This document shows positions 22,874-34,542 of a DNA stretch of 64,000 nt, in pieces. The stretch comes from Adiantum capillus-veneris (taxonomy: Eukaryota; Streptophyta; Polypodiopsida; Polypodiales; Pteridaceae), in assembly GCA_014529385.2 (NCBI GenBank), contig CM043942.1:60653684-60717683 (forward strand). The letters are read 5' to 3'. Made by a program: the position numbers and the translations under genes. How positions within the stretch are numbered: the stretch's first letter is position 1; each line of letters starts with the position of its first letter. Below the pieces are notes generated by a model. The model was not told the DNA's origin, ran no database searches, and worked only from the letters and a program-made list of their open reading frames with translations.

Positions 22874-24525
22874 GGTAATGGAATTAGCCTATTCAACTTG
22901 AGAATAGCGGAAGTTAATGAGAATACTTTCAAGAAATAACTTTGTGAGCATAGCGGGTAGACATATTTGAAGATAGCAACATAATCATAGCAATTAGTTA
23001 ACTTGGCATGAACAATACTTTTGCAAGAGAGAGAATTTAGAGAACATGACAACAATTGAGGACCGGATTTATGTGGAGCCGGTCCCCCCTCCAATAGGCA
23101 TTTGTATTATGATTTCTCCCATTAAGAGAGACTTGTTACAATACATTCTTTGTGTTCCTTGTGACCTAGGTGATGCAATGAAGATGGAAAGCTTCATGCA
23201 TCACAATCATAGCATAACATGAACTTGAAGAAAGCTTTAATTGTCCCAAGCCTCAGTCCCAAGACCTCAAACACCTTCGAAGGTGGAGAGAGCTAGCAGG
23301 GAATGAGGGTAGGGAAGAGGAAGAAGAAACATTTCATAGGAGAAAGAATTAGTTCCTCACTTATCATACTCTTGTTGCTAGCATACATAATAGCATAGTA
23401 ATGAAGAAGAAGGAGATGAAAAACTCAAGCGTTGAAGCATGGCTCTTGGTTGGATTTGCACTCCATAGCCAAGAGTGTTGGTGTAGGCTCTCAACCTCTA
23501 CTTGCTTGGAGAGGGAGATCTTGCACTTTGCATAGCACACAATGAGAGTGATTGTGAGTGTGTGTGGGTGAGTATACCCCTCAAGCAAGCCCCTAGCTAT
23601 CTTGGGTCGACCCCCCCCTTGTAGCTCATGCTTGAAGCTCATTGGACCCTCCCACGCCTAGCCAATCATGAGCAGGAGGCATTACAAGCAGTAGGGGTAG
23701 CCTTGAGACAAGTGTCCCCTTTTCCTTTTTGAGAGAGAGGGCTAGATAAATGCTAAAACAATTAGATAATTCATGTAATTTATCATTGGACCCCTTTGAA
23801 ACTTAGCCAATAGGCTTCAAGAAACACATGAAGGTAGCATGGGTAGGGGCATGACATGTGTCCTTGCTGCCTCTTCAAGTTGGGGCTTCCCTTGTGTGTC
23901 TGAGTGGGTGTTCTCTCTCTAGCCCCTAGGAAAAGGGCTCGCCCCCCCTCTTGTAGGAATGCTTTTGACTTTAGGTGATCAAGCACCTTACTCACCAAGC
24001 ATGACAAAGCACTTGAACTAGGGGGTGTTCCCACAAGCATCTCAGGCAAGCTTCTCAAGGCACCTCAAGTACCTTAATCATGCAGCAAGTCAAGCACCTC
24101 AAGCATGGAGCCAGTCAAGCACCTCAAGCATCTTAATCAAGCACCTCAAGCATGACAAACACCTCAAGCATGACAAACACCTCAAGCACGACAAGCACCT
24201 CAAGCAGGACAAGCACCTCGAGCTTGGGCCGGGTTCCCACCTCAAGCTCAGCCCTAGCTTACCTAAGGTCAAAGGACTTTTACACACATTTATTGGAGGT
24301 ATTCAATGAAGCTAACCCTAAGGTCTTATGCTCCATTGGTTAGCCTTGCTCTTTGATAGACCATCTCCCTTTTGGGCCCCTTTACCATTGGCCCCGTGTT
24401 GAGATAGATCTATAAGAACATGTCTATATCTTAACACTTGTTCCCGTTTATTCTCCCACATTAAGTGATCAATTTAATATGAGAAAATCATTTGGGTTGG
24501 TTATTAGATATTAGATTATATGACA
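22874..24525 (-). repeat. Gypsy-A 3' LTR (1,652 bp)
   Basis: It is colinear with 54309-55949. The terminal TG (reverse strand of CA) has drifted: it starts GGTAATGG on the plus strand where the other LTR has TGTAATGG. It contains a short-unit tandem array around CAAGCACCTCAAGCA at about 24060-24230. The polypurine tract CAAGAGAGAGGTAA (minus strand, 24526-24539) abuts it. Small open frames inside are chance translations. Confidence 0.95.
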
Positions 24526-24884
24526 TTACCTCTCTCTTGAAATCATAGTCGTCCTCGACTATGAGGTAGAAGAGATAAAGTCTTAGTCATTAGTCAATCG
24601 TACTTAGTGGGTAAAGGATACCTTTTTATCCTACGACATCTTTCCAAGATGGATGACTAATCCATTTGGTGCTTGGGAGACATAGCTGCCGCAAGCATGT
24701 CTGCTCTTTAGTCCATTTCATTCTCCCAAAGTAGAGTGACAAATTCTACTTGGTGTTTGAGAGACGTCGTCATCACAAACATGATTCTAAGCATGCATAC
24801 TAGTTAAATTTGTGCACAATTAAAAAGAGGACCAGTCATATAAGACAAAAAGATGAGTCATTTAAAAGAAATTTATACATTTGC
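24526..24884 (-). other. Gypsy-A 3' untranslated region
   Basis: About 360 bp lie between the chromodomain stop and the 3' LTR. It has the polypurine tract at its LTR end and otherwise no recognised feature. Confidence 0.8.
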
Positions 24885-26931
24885 TTACTCTAATGTAGCA
24901 TTGTAAGCATTGACAAGGTTCATACTATCCTTAAGTTGTACTCCTTGCATCCATTTAGCATCTTCAAAAGGATAATTTTTGAACTTAATAAGATACCGTC
25001 GGATTATCTTACCATGTCGTAGTACCTTGTCTTCATGCCGAAGGACAGCTTCAGGTTGTAGCACCTCTTCTTGGTCTTCGACTTCGGGAGGGTCTTCAAT
25101 AATTGGTTCAATTGGTGGCTCTCCTTTGTAGGGCTTAAGTAAGCTTACATGAAAGGCATTGTGTATAAGCCAATGGTTGGGCAACTTGAGTTGATAAGCC
25201 GTCTCATTGATAGGCTTCAAGATTTGGAAAGGACCACATTATCTTTTTGCTAGTTTAGCATAATACTTTTGATGGCCCGTAGGATTTTTGCCCGTCGTTT
25301 GCCTTAATTGAGCCTTAGGAAACTTGAGTAAGACCCAATCATTTTCTTTGAACATTAAGGCTCTTCTGTGCTTATCAGCAGCAGCTTTTTGCCTTTGTTG
25401 AGAGATGGCTATAGCCTCCCTAATCTTTTGAAAAGATTCTTGTAGGTCACGGCTATACTCATCGGCAGCGAAGATCTTCCCATGTACTTTCAGTAGCAAG
25501 GGACTTTTAGGTCTTCCCTCTATGATCTCGAAAGGTGCTTTCCCCATAGAAGTATGTACAGTATTATTGTAGGCATACTCTACTAGCGGTAAATACTTTT
25601 CCCATTGTGAGCGTTGATCTACTTCGGTAACATAAGTTTTGAGTAGATTGAGTATCGTAAGATTGGCTATCTCACTTTGGCCATCCGTTTGTGGGTGATA
25701 GGCCGAAGAGAAATTCAATCTTGTTCCTAGATTTTCAAAGAGACCTTTCCAGAAATTACTGGTCATTCTAGGATCTCTATCTGACACGATGGATGTGGGT
25801 AATCCATGGTGCTTGAAAATCTGAGATATGAAGAGAGTTGCCATTTGGTGTGCCTTAATAGTCTTTTTGACAGGAATGAAATGTGCTTGCTTGCTAAACC
25901 TGTCGACTATTGTCCATATTCCTGTATTCCCATGGATAGACTTGGGCAATCCAAAGATGAAATCCATGGATATACTCTCCCATGGTGAATTTGGAATAGG
26001 CAATGGCTCGAGTAATCCAAGTTGCTTCCCTCTATCATACTTGGTCTTTTGGCATACTACACATTTTGAAACATACTCTTGTATGTCCACTTTCATGGTA
26101 GGCCAATAGAAATACGTCTCTACTCCTCGGAGAGTAGGTTGAATACCTCTATGCCCTGCATATGGAGGAGCATGGGATTCATACATAACCTTCTCACGAA
26201 GGGAATGAGTAACCCATAGCCTATTGCCGTGGAGAAGATAACCATCCTGCAAGGTGAATGGTTCCTCTCTCTTCCCCAAAGAAAGGGCTGACATTATGTC
26301 TCTATAGTCAGGATCAGTAGCATACTCATCTATCATAGAGGATAGATCATTGTGAGTAGCTATAGACACCGCATTAACTTTTGGTCGTCGTGAAAGTGCA
26401 TCGGCAACTTGATTGTGCTTACCAGCTATGTGAGCAATATGGAAATTAAATTGCGAAAGAAAATTTGCCCACCTCATTTGTTTGTCGGAAAGCTTGGTCT
26501 GCGTCATGAAATACTTGAGACTTTGGTGGTCGGTTCGTAGGATAAATGGAGTCCCCAATAGGTAGTGCTTCCATGTGTCTAGGGCATGTAGAACAGCTAA
26601 AAGCTCTTTCTCATAAATGCCCAAGACTCGTTCATCACCATTGAGCCTTCGGCTCTCATATGCTATGGCATGCCCTTCTTGAAGCAAAACCGCTCCAAGG
26701 CAATCACCACAAGCATCACATTGGACCTCAAATGGCTTTGAGAGATCCGGAAGCACAAGGACTGGTTGGGAAGTAAGCTTCTCTTTGTGTTTTTCAAAAG
26801 CATTTTTCTCCTTAGCAGTCCATACAAACTTAACGTTCTTCTTAGTTAAGTCGTGTAGTGGTCCTGCTACTTGAGAGAATTTTGCTATGAAGCGTCTATA
26901 GTATGCACACATACCAATAAAGCTTCTTAGA
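24885..26931 (-). pseudogene. Gypsy-A RT end-RNase H-integrase-chromodomain part
   Basis: It begins at the Gypsy-B junction (..LRSFIGMCAYYRRFI), completing the RT connection domain. RNase H follows (VQCDACGDCLGAVL; EKELLAVLHALDTW; LRTDHQSLKY; VADALSRR). Then come H2C2 (HAPPYAGHRGIQ..CVVCQKTKYDR), the integrase core (SMDFIFGLP; VSDRDPRM; HPQTDGQSEIAN) and the C-terminal GPF-like domain. The tail has a chromodomain (EDKVLRHGKIIRRYLIKFKN, YPFEDAKW) expected to target integration to marked chromatin. One stop codon (25236-25238) interrupts an otherwise open frame; upstream bases belong to the Gypsy-B LTR. Confidence 0.93.
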
Positions 26932-27173
26932 TGTTGAGCCAGCAGAGGATCACACCCACATTTTTGCTCACACTCATCATTTTTGTAACCATTGATTGTA
27001 ATAAATGTCTTTCCGACATTAATTTTGATTTGAGCCATTCATTAAGTAACGGGACTCAATTGAGTTTCCAGCTTGTAATTCCGAAGTAATTTCACTTGCT
27101 GATGTAATTAGTTAGAGATGTTCTCACCTCCAAGGCTGAGGTATATAAGCCAAAGTTTTTGTAACCTAAGGGG
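26932..27173 (+). repeat. Gypsy-B 5' LTR, first part
   Basis: It matches 50198-50439. It ends at the Copia-3 insertion, with target duplication AGGGG at 27169-27173. The LTR resumes at 32413. Confidence 0.95.
27142..27148 (+). promoter_or_regulatory. TATA box of Gypsy-B 5' LTR
   Basis: TATATAA in the context GAGGTATATAAGCC is repeated at 50408-50414 in the 3' LTR. Copia-3 starts 25 bp downstream, where transcription would be expected to begin. Confidence 0.7.
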
Positions 27174-27495
27174 TGTCAAGAATAAGGATGCAAGAGAGCT
27201 ACACAAGACAAGCACAAAGCACACAGAGATGGAAAGCTTCTTCTTCTTCTTCACAGAAAAGAGAGTACAAAATGACTAAGTGCTAAAGCTGAAAAGTAGC
27301 ACATATGTACATGCGGTCACTAAGTCTGAACTCGCTAGAAGCGTACTAGGCTGGCACTATATGTGTAGTCCAGCTGTAGAATCACTGGCAGAGATCCTCC
27401 GTGTCGGTCACCTAACGCGCCAGTGAGTAAATGCCGTAAGCGGCCAAGACCCGTAGTGGATGCCAACTCAAGGTGTAGAGCTCGACATCTCAACA
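27174..27495 (-). repeat. Copia-3 3' LTR (322 bp)
   Basis: Its partner is 32086-32407. The polypurine tract GAGCTCGAGGGGGAG (minus strand, 27496-27510) abuts it, and the polyprotein stop codon (27468-27470) lies inside it. Confidence 0.96.
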
Positions 27496-30400
27496 CTCCC
27501 CCTCGAGCTCTGCATGTCGCAGAGTCCAAGCATAGTCTGGAAACGTCGAAGCTTCTCAGCTCCGAGGGCCTTGGTAAAGATATCCGCTATCTGATCCTCT
27601 GTGCTGACGTAGACCAAGTCGATGTCGCCCGCCAACACTCGCTCTCGAACGTAGTGGTAATGGACCTCTATGTGTTTGGTCCTAGCATGGAACACTGGGT
27701 TCCTAGCCAACTGCATGCTGCTGAGGTTGTCACAATGAATGACAATCTGCTGGTCCACCTGCACTCCCAAGTCCTCAAGTAATGTGCGTAGCCAAGCTAC
27801 CTCGCACGCGGCAACTGCTGCACCTCTGTACTCGGCCTCTGTGCTCGATAAAGCAATCGTAGGCTGCTTTTTGCTGCTCCAAGTAACAGCAGCACTCCCA
27901 AAAGAGAACATGAAGCCACTCGTAGATCTCCTATCAACAATGCTACATGCCCAATCTGCATCTGTATACCCATACAATGCTAATGGTGCATCTGCTGCAT
28001 AGAACAATGCGTAGTCAAGAGTCCCTTGCACATACCTAAGTGTGCGTCGTACTCCATCCAAATGTGGCTTCCTTGAAAGTTGCATGAACTGACTTTCCAA
28101 GCCTAGTGTGTAGCTCAAGTCTGGCCTCGTGATAACCAAGTAGATTAGACTACCCACAATCTTCCTGTACATGTTGACATCCTCAACAACATCACCCTTC
28201 TCTGCACTCAGCTTTGCATTCACATCCAAGGGAATAGAAATTGGCTTACAATCAGCCATACCATACTTTGACAACATGTCCAAAGCATACTCTCTCTCTG
28301 ATAGCCATACACCCTCTGGAGTCCTGATCACCTCAATGCCAAGAAAGTAGCGCAACTCGCCCAAATCTTTCATTTCAAACTCCTGTTTGAGAAGACCCTT
28401 CACATGGTCAATCTCCATAGCATTGTCACCAACAATAATAAGGTCATCTACATATATGGTAATGACCACAATCCCCACATCACTCTCACGTACATAGAGT
28501 GAATGATCAGCATGAGCTCTCCTAAAACCAATACTAACAAGATACTTGGCAATCCTGTCATACCATGCTCTAGAGCCCTGCTTCAAACCATACAAAGCTT
28601 TGAGAAGTCTGCATACATAATCTGGGTAACCTGGATCGACATAACCAGGTGGCTGATCCATATACACTTCCTCTTGCAACTCACCATTCAAGAAGGCATT
28701 CTTTACATCCATTTGATGCATAATCCATCCTCTAGATGCAGCCACTGCTATGACAGCTCTCACTGTCGTCATCTTTGCCACTGGAGCAAAGGTCTCCTCA
28801 TAGTCTATGCCATATGTCTGTGCATAACCCTTTGCGACCAGCCTTGCCTTGTGACGCTCAATGTTACCATCAGCCTTATGCTTGGTTTTATACACCCATT
28901 TACAGCCAATAGCTTTCTTGCCACTTGGCAATGGCACCAACTCCCATGTGTCATTTGCTTCCAATGCAGCCATCTCTTCATTCATTGCATCATCCCAATG
29001 CACATTTCCAACTGCATCCTCAAAACATGTGGGCTCCACATCCTGTATCACCTTAGCCATGTAGGCTTGGTGATGCGCTAGATACCCATCATAAGTCAAT
29101 TTCTGAACTGGATTTCTAACTCTATTAGATCTGCGCGGTCCTTGGTCACTCCTTTGCCCTCTAGCATCTTCTTGTACTTTCCTTACACCAGGTGTCCTGA
29201 CAGCCGGAATTCCAAATTCCTCATCAAGACTTTGTTCAGAACCATCTGAATCCATGTCTACATGTGAAAAACCTGATGATGCATCAACCATAAAGGGAGG
29301 TTCATCAACCTTTTCTTTTCCTTTTTGTGATACATTCCCTGTACCTGTTGGTGGAGTAACCTGCGTACGTAGTCTACCATTCCATGGTTTCTCAACAGAG
29401 CCACGAGAAGAGGACTCTTGTGGTCCACTCAAAACCTGTGACTGTGGCCTCACATTTTGTACAACCACATCATCTTTTACATCAGCCCCAATAGTGCCAT
29501 GTGCATTACTGTACCAGCTGCTCATCTCATCAAAGACTACATCTCTGCTCACTCGTAATTCTCGTGTAGTAGGATTGTAGCACCTGTACCCCTTTTGTTC
29601 AAGGGAATATCCCACAAGAATACATTTCTCTGCTTTAGGATCCAATTTCCTACGCAACTCATCTGGTACATGCACGTAAGCTATGCAGCCAAACACTTTC
29701 AAGTGTGCCAAATCAGGCTTTGTACCTGTAAACTTTTCCTCAGGTGTTACATCATGCACCGCAGCTGTAGGTGTCCTGTTCAAAATGTACACAGCTGTAT
29801 TTACAGCTTCAGCCCAGAAATGATGAGGCATGTTCTTCTCATTCATCAATGCACGTGCAAACTCTGCAATGTGCCTGTTTTTCCTTTCTGCGACCCCATT
29901 CTGCTGTGGAGTATATCTGCATGTAAACTGCCTGTGTATACCATGCATTCGCAGAAAATCTGAAAAATCATTGGAGAACTACTCTCCCCCTCCATCTGAC
30001 CTCAATGTCTTGATTTGCATATCTGTCTCCTTCTCAATCATGACTTTGAAGTCTTGAAAGTGACCAAACACTTCACTTTTGTTACGCATGAAGTAGACCC
30101 ATACTTTCCTTGTATGGTCATCAATGAAAGAGACATAATACCTGCAACCATGTATACTTGCAGTATCGGTTGGACCCCAAACATCTGTGTGCACCACCTC
30201 AAGTGGCTTTTTACATACATTGCGCTCATGTGGAAATGAGCCCTTTGACTGTTTTCCAAACTGGCATGCTGCACACACTTTATGCATACCATCCACCTTG
30301 AATTTGGGCAAACCTTTTACAATCTGTTTTGATTGCATGCTGCGCAATCTATGCTCATTGACATGGCCAATGCGTTTGTGCCAAATCTCAACATCAGCCA

Positions 30401-31817
30401 CAACACCTGTGTCGTGTGCAAATAATGCAGCTTTTACCTCAGGCATGTCTACATTAAGCGTAAACATTCTGTCCACACATTTGCCCTCTGTGATCAACTT
30501 ACAGCCATTCTGGAAATCTTCTACATAACAACCATTTGGATTGAAGCGAACCTGCAAACCCTGCTCAACCATTTGTCCAACAGAAACAAGATTCTTTGTA
30601 ATGTTTGGGACATGAAGTACATCTGCTAAGTACTTTGATTTCCCACTCTTCGTATTTAGAGGTATGTCCCCTACATGAGCAATGGGGTGAGCTGTGTCAT
30701 CTCCTGTCTGCACATAGCCTGACACATATGGTTTGCGCATATCTCTAAAACACTCTCCACGAGACGTCATGTGATTAGAGGCACCTGAATCCACATACCA
30801 AACATCATCTTGGGTGGAATTCTCTGCAGTGATTGTATTCATTACATGCTGCATAACAAACATCCGCTCGTTTTTGCTTTCATCTGCATCTCTGCTAGTA
30901 GATGCATAGTTGCCCTGTTCTCTCTTTCCACTTTCTTTTCCCTTTGGACAGTCACGTGACATGTGACCTCTTTCACCACAAGTCCAACATTCTCTGCTAT
31001 CTAGAGTATGTTGCTGCCTGCTTGACCCTGCACCACGACCTCTTTGACTCCCCCTGCCTTGAGACTGGTTTCCCCTGCCACCTGTATTGTTTTGATTTGA
31101 TTGACCTTCCAGAAATTGGCCCCTGCAACCCCTTGGGCCTCGACCACGACCTCTACCTCTACCTCTGTTGGAGTTAGAATAGAAGGCCTGTTCAGAATTA
31201 TTTCTGCCATGACAAGAAGATGTGTCAAGGTTCTTCTCCTCAAGAATAAGCATAGAAATCAAATCTTGGAACACGGGGATGTCGTCTCTTGTATTCATGG
31301 AAGACCTAAAATGTACATACTCATCTCCTAGACCATCCAAGCATGCACAGACAATGTCATCGTCTTCCACTGAGACTTTAATAGATCCAAGAGCCTCAAT
31401 GATACTCTTGATCTTCAATGCATAATCATTGATTGAGAGGTTGTTCCTCTTAACCTGATTTAGCTCCGACTTTAGTTGAAGCTTCCTGGCCTTGGTGTTC
31501 ACCTCGAACACTCTGCCTAAGTTTTTCCATGCAATATCGGGGGTTTCAGCATCCTGTAGATAGCCCATCATGCCATCTGTGATGCTCATAGAAAGCCAAT
31601 ACATCACTTTGCTCTGGCCTTGTTGCCAGTCCCTCAAAGCTTTCCTTTGTTCTGCTGTACCATTTGCCTCGGGAATCTCTGGTTCCTTTTCATTGTCTCC
31701 TTCTACATAGTCCCAATAACCTTTTCCTTTTAGGAAATTTGTTATTCTGAACTTCCATGCAGGGTAGTTATTTTTCTCAAGCTTCTCAGTAACAATCTGA
31801 CTGAAACCGACAGACAT
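27468..31817 (-). pseudogene. Copia-3 gag-pol polyprotein (one nonsense codon)
   Basis: A single frame of 1,450 codons from ATG 31815-31817. Gag: YPAWKFRITNFLKGKGYWDY; Arg/Gly-rich stretch; knuckle CWTCGERGHMSRDC near 30950. Protease: WYVDSGASNHMTS near 30800. Integrase HHCC (HKRIGHVNEHRL..CAACQFGK) and core (TDVWGP; RSDGGGE; NGVAERKN). RT has YVDDLIIVGD near 28440; RNase H has TDADWACS, SSTEAEYRGA and ARTKHIEVHYHYVRERV. The only break is a TAG at 29976-29978 just after the second integrase carboxylate, where Copia-2 has a tyrosine codon. The open pieces are 29979-31817 and 27468-29975. It is the best-preserved polyprotein in the window. Confidence 0.95.
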
Positions 31818-32072
31818 CTTGAAGCACTAAGACAAAATAGCTGCAATCTGCAAAAACCTGCAAATCTGCTGAACCTGCTATCGTGGTTCCTGTAACGCTT
31901 TCTACACTCAACGAGTGTCCACAATCAAGCGTTTCACAACCACTGTACTTGTACAGTAAATCTCTGTATACTGCACTTTGGAGACCTGTTCAGAAACTTC
32001 GACATCTGGTCGTGGATTGCGAACGAAGGGATTGTGATGCTCTTGCTCTCTTAGCCTCTCTTGCCTGCACCA

Positions 32073-32085
32073 GGCTCTGATACCA
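32073..32085 (-). promoter_or_regulatory. Copia-3 primer-binding site (initiator tRNA-Met type)
   Basis: On the minus strand it reads TGGTATCAGAGCC directly after the 5' LTR, a perfect initiator tRNA-Met complement. Confidence 0.93.
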
Positions 32086-32407
32086 TGTCAAGAATGAGGA
32101 TTCAAGAGAGCTACACAAGACAAGCACAAAGCACACAGAGATGGAAAGCTTCTTCTTCTTCTTCACAGAAAAGAGAGTACAAAATGACTAAGTGCTAAAG
32201 CTGAAAAGTAGCACATATGTACATGCGGTCACTAAGTGTGAACTCGCTAGAAGCGTACTAGGCTGGCACTATAAGTGTAGTCCAGCTATAGAATCACTGG
32301 CAGAGATCCTCCATGTCGGTCACCTAATGCGCCAGTGAGTAAATGCCGTAAGCGGCCAAGACCCGTAGTGGATGCCAGCTCAAGGTGTAGAGCTCGACAT
32401 CTCAACA
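32086..32407 (-). repeat. Copia-3 5' LTR (322 bp)
   Basis: It is almost identical to 27174-27495. It carries the promoter, directed away from Gypsy-B coding sequence. Confidence 0.96.
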
Positions 32408-33117
32408 AGGGGGGATTCAGATTATTACTCAAAGTGAGTTTTTGAGCGCCGTGACTGTGTCTGAGAGAGAGTGAGAGAGAGAGAGAGAGAGTCTTATCTA
32501 CTTGCTACGCGAGCTACAGAGCCGCCATTGGAGAAGCGACACCGCCATTGTGTTAGCAACGGCGAGAGCTACGCACAGATACCAAGAGTGCGCGCTATCG
32601 GCTTCTATGTGTGGTAAGTTCCTACAAGCTTCGGTGTGAGTTTTCTTCCAACTCGTGTGTCGGAATGGAGCGTACAGCATATCTATAGAACCACAACGAG
32701 TAGAGCTACGCATTAGTACCATCGGGGTCAAGTTTCGGTCACCTATAGTTTTCGGCCTGTCTTCATACGCGTTTACCGCACGGAGTGATTATAGGTTGAT
32801 TTTGCAGTTCAATTCTTTAGGGTGTTGTTCTTACCTAGTGTATAGACTTCCCCTTGAGTTTGAGATCGATTCAATGATTCTAGATCCTGTTTCGTATAGC
32901 ATTCATTCGTAGTACGGATTTCAGTCACTTGCGTATTTTAGAACTTAGATTTGATTTCCTTAGTAGTGATTGTCATTAGAAGGTCGAGTAGGTGATTTGA
33001 CACCCACCTAGTTGTTTCCATGCACCTGCGGGTCAAGCTCCGTCCTCGTCTGACAAATTCTGTTGTTGGTTGAGTTCTCGCTATTTAGCTTCCGCTAGCG
33101 GCGTAACCGCCTTAACA
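32408..33117 (+). repeat. Gypsy-B 5' LTR, second part
   Basis: It matches 50440-51144. It contains a GA microsatellite (about 32463-32491), a half-copy of the Gypsy-B palindrome (TCATACGCGT at 32763-32772) and the short palindrome CCGCTAGCGG near the end. It ends ..CCTTAACA at 33117. Confidence 0.95.
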
Positions 33118-33119
33118 TT

Positions 33120-33139
33120 TGGCGCCGCTGCCGGGGACG
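33120..33139 (+). promoter_or_regulatory. Gypsy-B primer-binding site (tRNA-Asp type)
   Basis: TGGCGCCGCTGCCGGGGACG lies two bases after the LTR. It fits the 3' end of plant tRNA-Asp with one mismatch in the first 18 bases, judged from my memory of that tRNA. A tRNA-Asp primer is known for Athila-type elements. Confidence 0.8.
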
Positions 33140-34542
33140 AGAGCCCTAAGTAGGTGACCTTAGACTAATCCTACGAGGTGAGTCGTATAAACTACTTTGT
33201 ATACTTTATTTAGAAAAGATCTAGGAGTGGTGGACTCCGAAGATCTCGAGAGATACTAGGAAGTGGGGTATTTCTGGGTCTTCCGTGTTGACGGTATTTT
33301 TAGTTTAGCTTAGATTTGTTTGTTGTTTTGTTGGTGTTGAGTAGTTGTTGATAGAAGAAGAATTTGCTAGTCCGTGAGTGGCAGTGGATCTCTTTAAAAT
33401 CACAATTACCAAACCCATTTTATGATTAGGAATAGCTTAGGTAGGACTTCATTTGATCCTGATCTGGAGCTAGTAATCATTGGAGTATTTGCTTGATATG
33501 GTTGATTGCATGTTAGATCACTAAACCGTTGAGTTAGTAGTGAAACTTGCAATAAACAAAAGTCAGAGAAATTTTATGTGTATCTGGGAGTTGCTGAGCA
33601 CTTGAGAAAGCTTTAGGAAGGATTCTGTGCCAAAAAATTGGAAATCTGCAACTTTAGACATCATACGCGTATGATGTCTAAATGACCAAACAGAGACCAA
33701 AACAAAAATTTTGACTTTACTAAAGTGTTCAAAAGGGGGGTTATACCCTAATTTCAACTTAAAACAAGAGCATTAACACTCAAAGAAACCCAAAAAGACA
33801 AGTCGGAGTCCAAGAAACGCAAATAATAGGAAATTTTGGATTCAGATCTTGTTTTTATATTCAAACCTAACAAAAACACTTGAAACTCAATTATAAACAT
33901 TGGAGAAGGCTTAAAACCAAGAATAGTCAAAATCTGGGACAAAAGACATCATACGCGTATAATGTCTTTTAGCACATCCACTGATTATTTTTTATATCTG
34001 ACCTGACAAGATTGTTACAAACACTGTAGAAAGCATAAATATCAAGTCTTGACCCAAATTGATGAAAAAGACATCATACGTGTATGATGTCTTTTACCTA
34101 ATTTTGGACATATTTTGATACTTTGCCAACACAGATCCATTGTAATAGCTGTATAGAGGTTATATTTCAAGTTTCATCCCATTTGGATCACAATTGACCC
34201 AAAACAAGTCAAAAGCGGAAAATTGCCAAGAAAAGCCTAAATTAGCTATAACTTGCTCAAACAGAGTTAAAACTGAATTTTGTGAGTGGACAGAGCATAA
34301 GGGGGCTACTGAGAGTGAGCATAACCAAAATAGTCCAAATCTGTGAAAAAAGACATCATACGCGTATAATGTCTTTTTCAGCATAACTGCAACAAAATTC
34401 TCACTTGATGAAACAGAAGTTGTCCAACTGACAAGATTAAACAATTGACCAAGTATCAATCATTTTGGATCAATTCTGACCACAAAAACTTGGGGAAAAC
34501 AAATTGCCGAGACGGAAAAGTTAAAGTCCTTTAGGGGAATTG
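33140..34542 (+). other. Gypsy-B leader with four copies of the 24-bp palindrome
   Basis: A 1.4-kb untranslated leader before gag with no supported gene. It carries the palindrome at 33656-33679, 33944-33967, 34069-34092 and 34351-34374, with steps of 288, 125 and 282 bp. Flanking phrases such as AATTGATGAAAAAGACATC recur in the 3' spacer, so this is a decayed tandem array rather than isolated sites. Confidence 0.85.
33656..34374. repeat. Palindrome array, leader copy (4 units)
   Basis: Each site is AGA + CATCATACGCGTATGATG + TCT, a 24-bp inverted repeat with no spacer. The first is perfect. The second and fourth have one change in the right arm (TATAATG), the third one in the core (ACGTGT). 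The core ACGCGT fits the plant CGCG box consensus bound by CAMTA factors; that role is only a possibility. Confidence 0.92.

Larger units (their letters stand above)
27174..32407 (-). mobile_element. Copia-3, Ty1/copia element, nearly intact
   Basis: A 5,234-bp sister of Copia-2, with 322-bp LTRs and perfect AGGGG duplications (27169-27173 and 32408-32412). It is inserted in the 5' LTR of Gypsy-B on the opposite strand. It is the innermost and hence youngest member of the five-level nest. Gag and pol share one frame, interrupted by a single nonsense codon in integrase. Confidence 0.97.

Noticed and set aside
23364-24309. Small frames inside the LTR-A copies (also near 254-697, 11889-12388 and 54799-55737)
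   Set aside because: They recur only because the LTRs are repeated. Stops and indels differ between copies and there is no recognisable domain.
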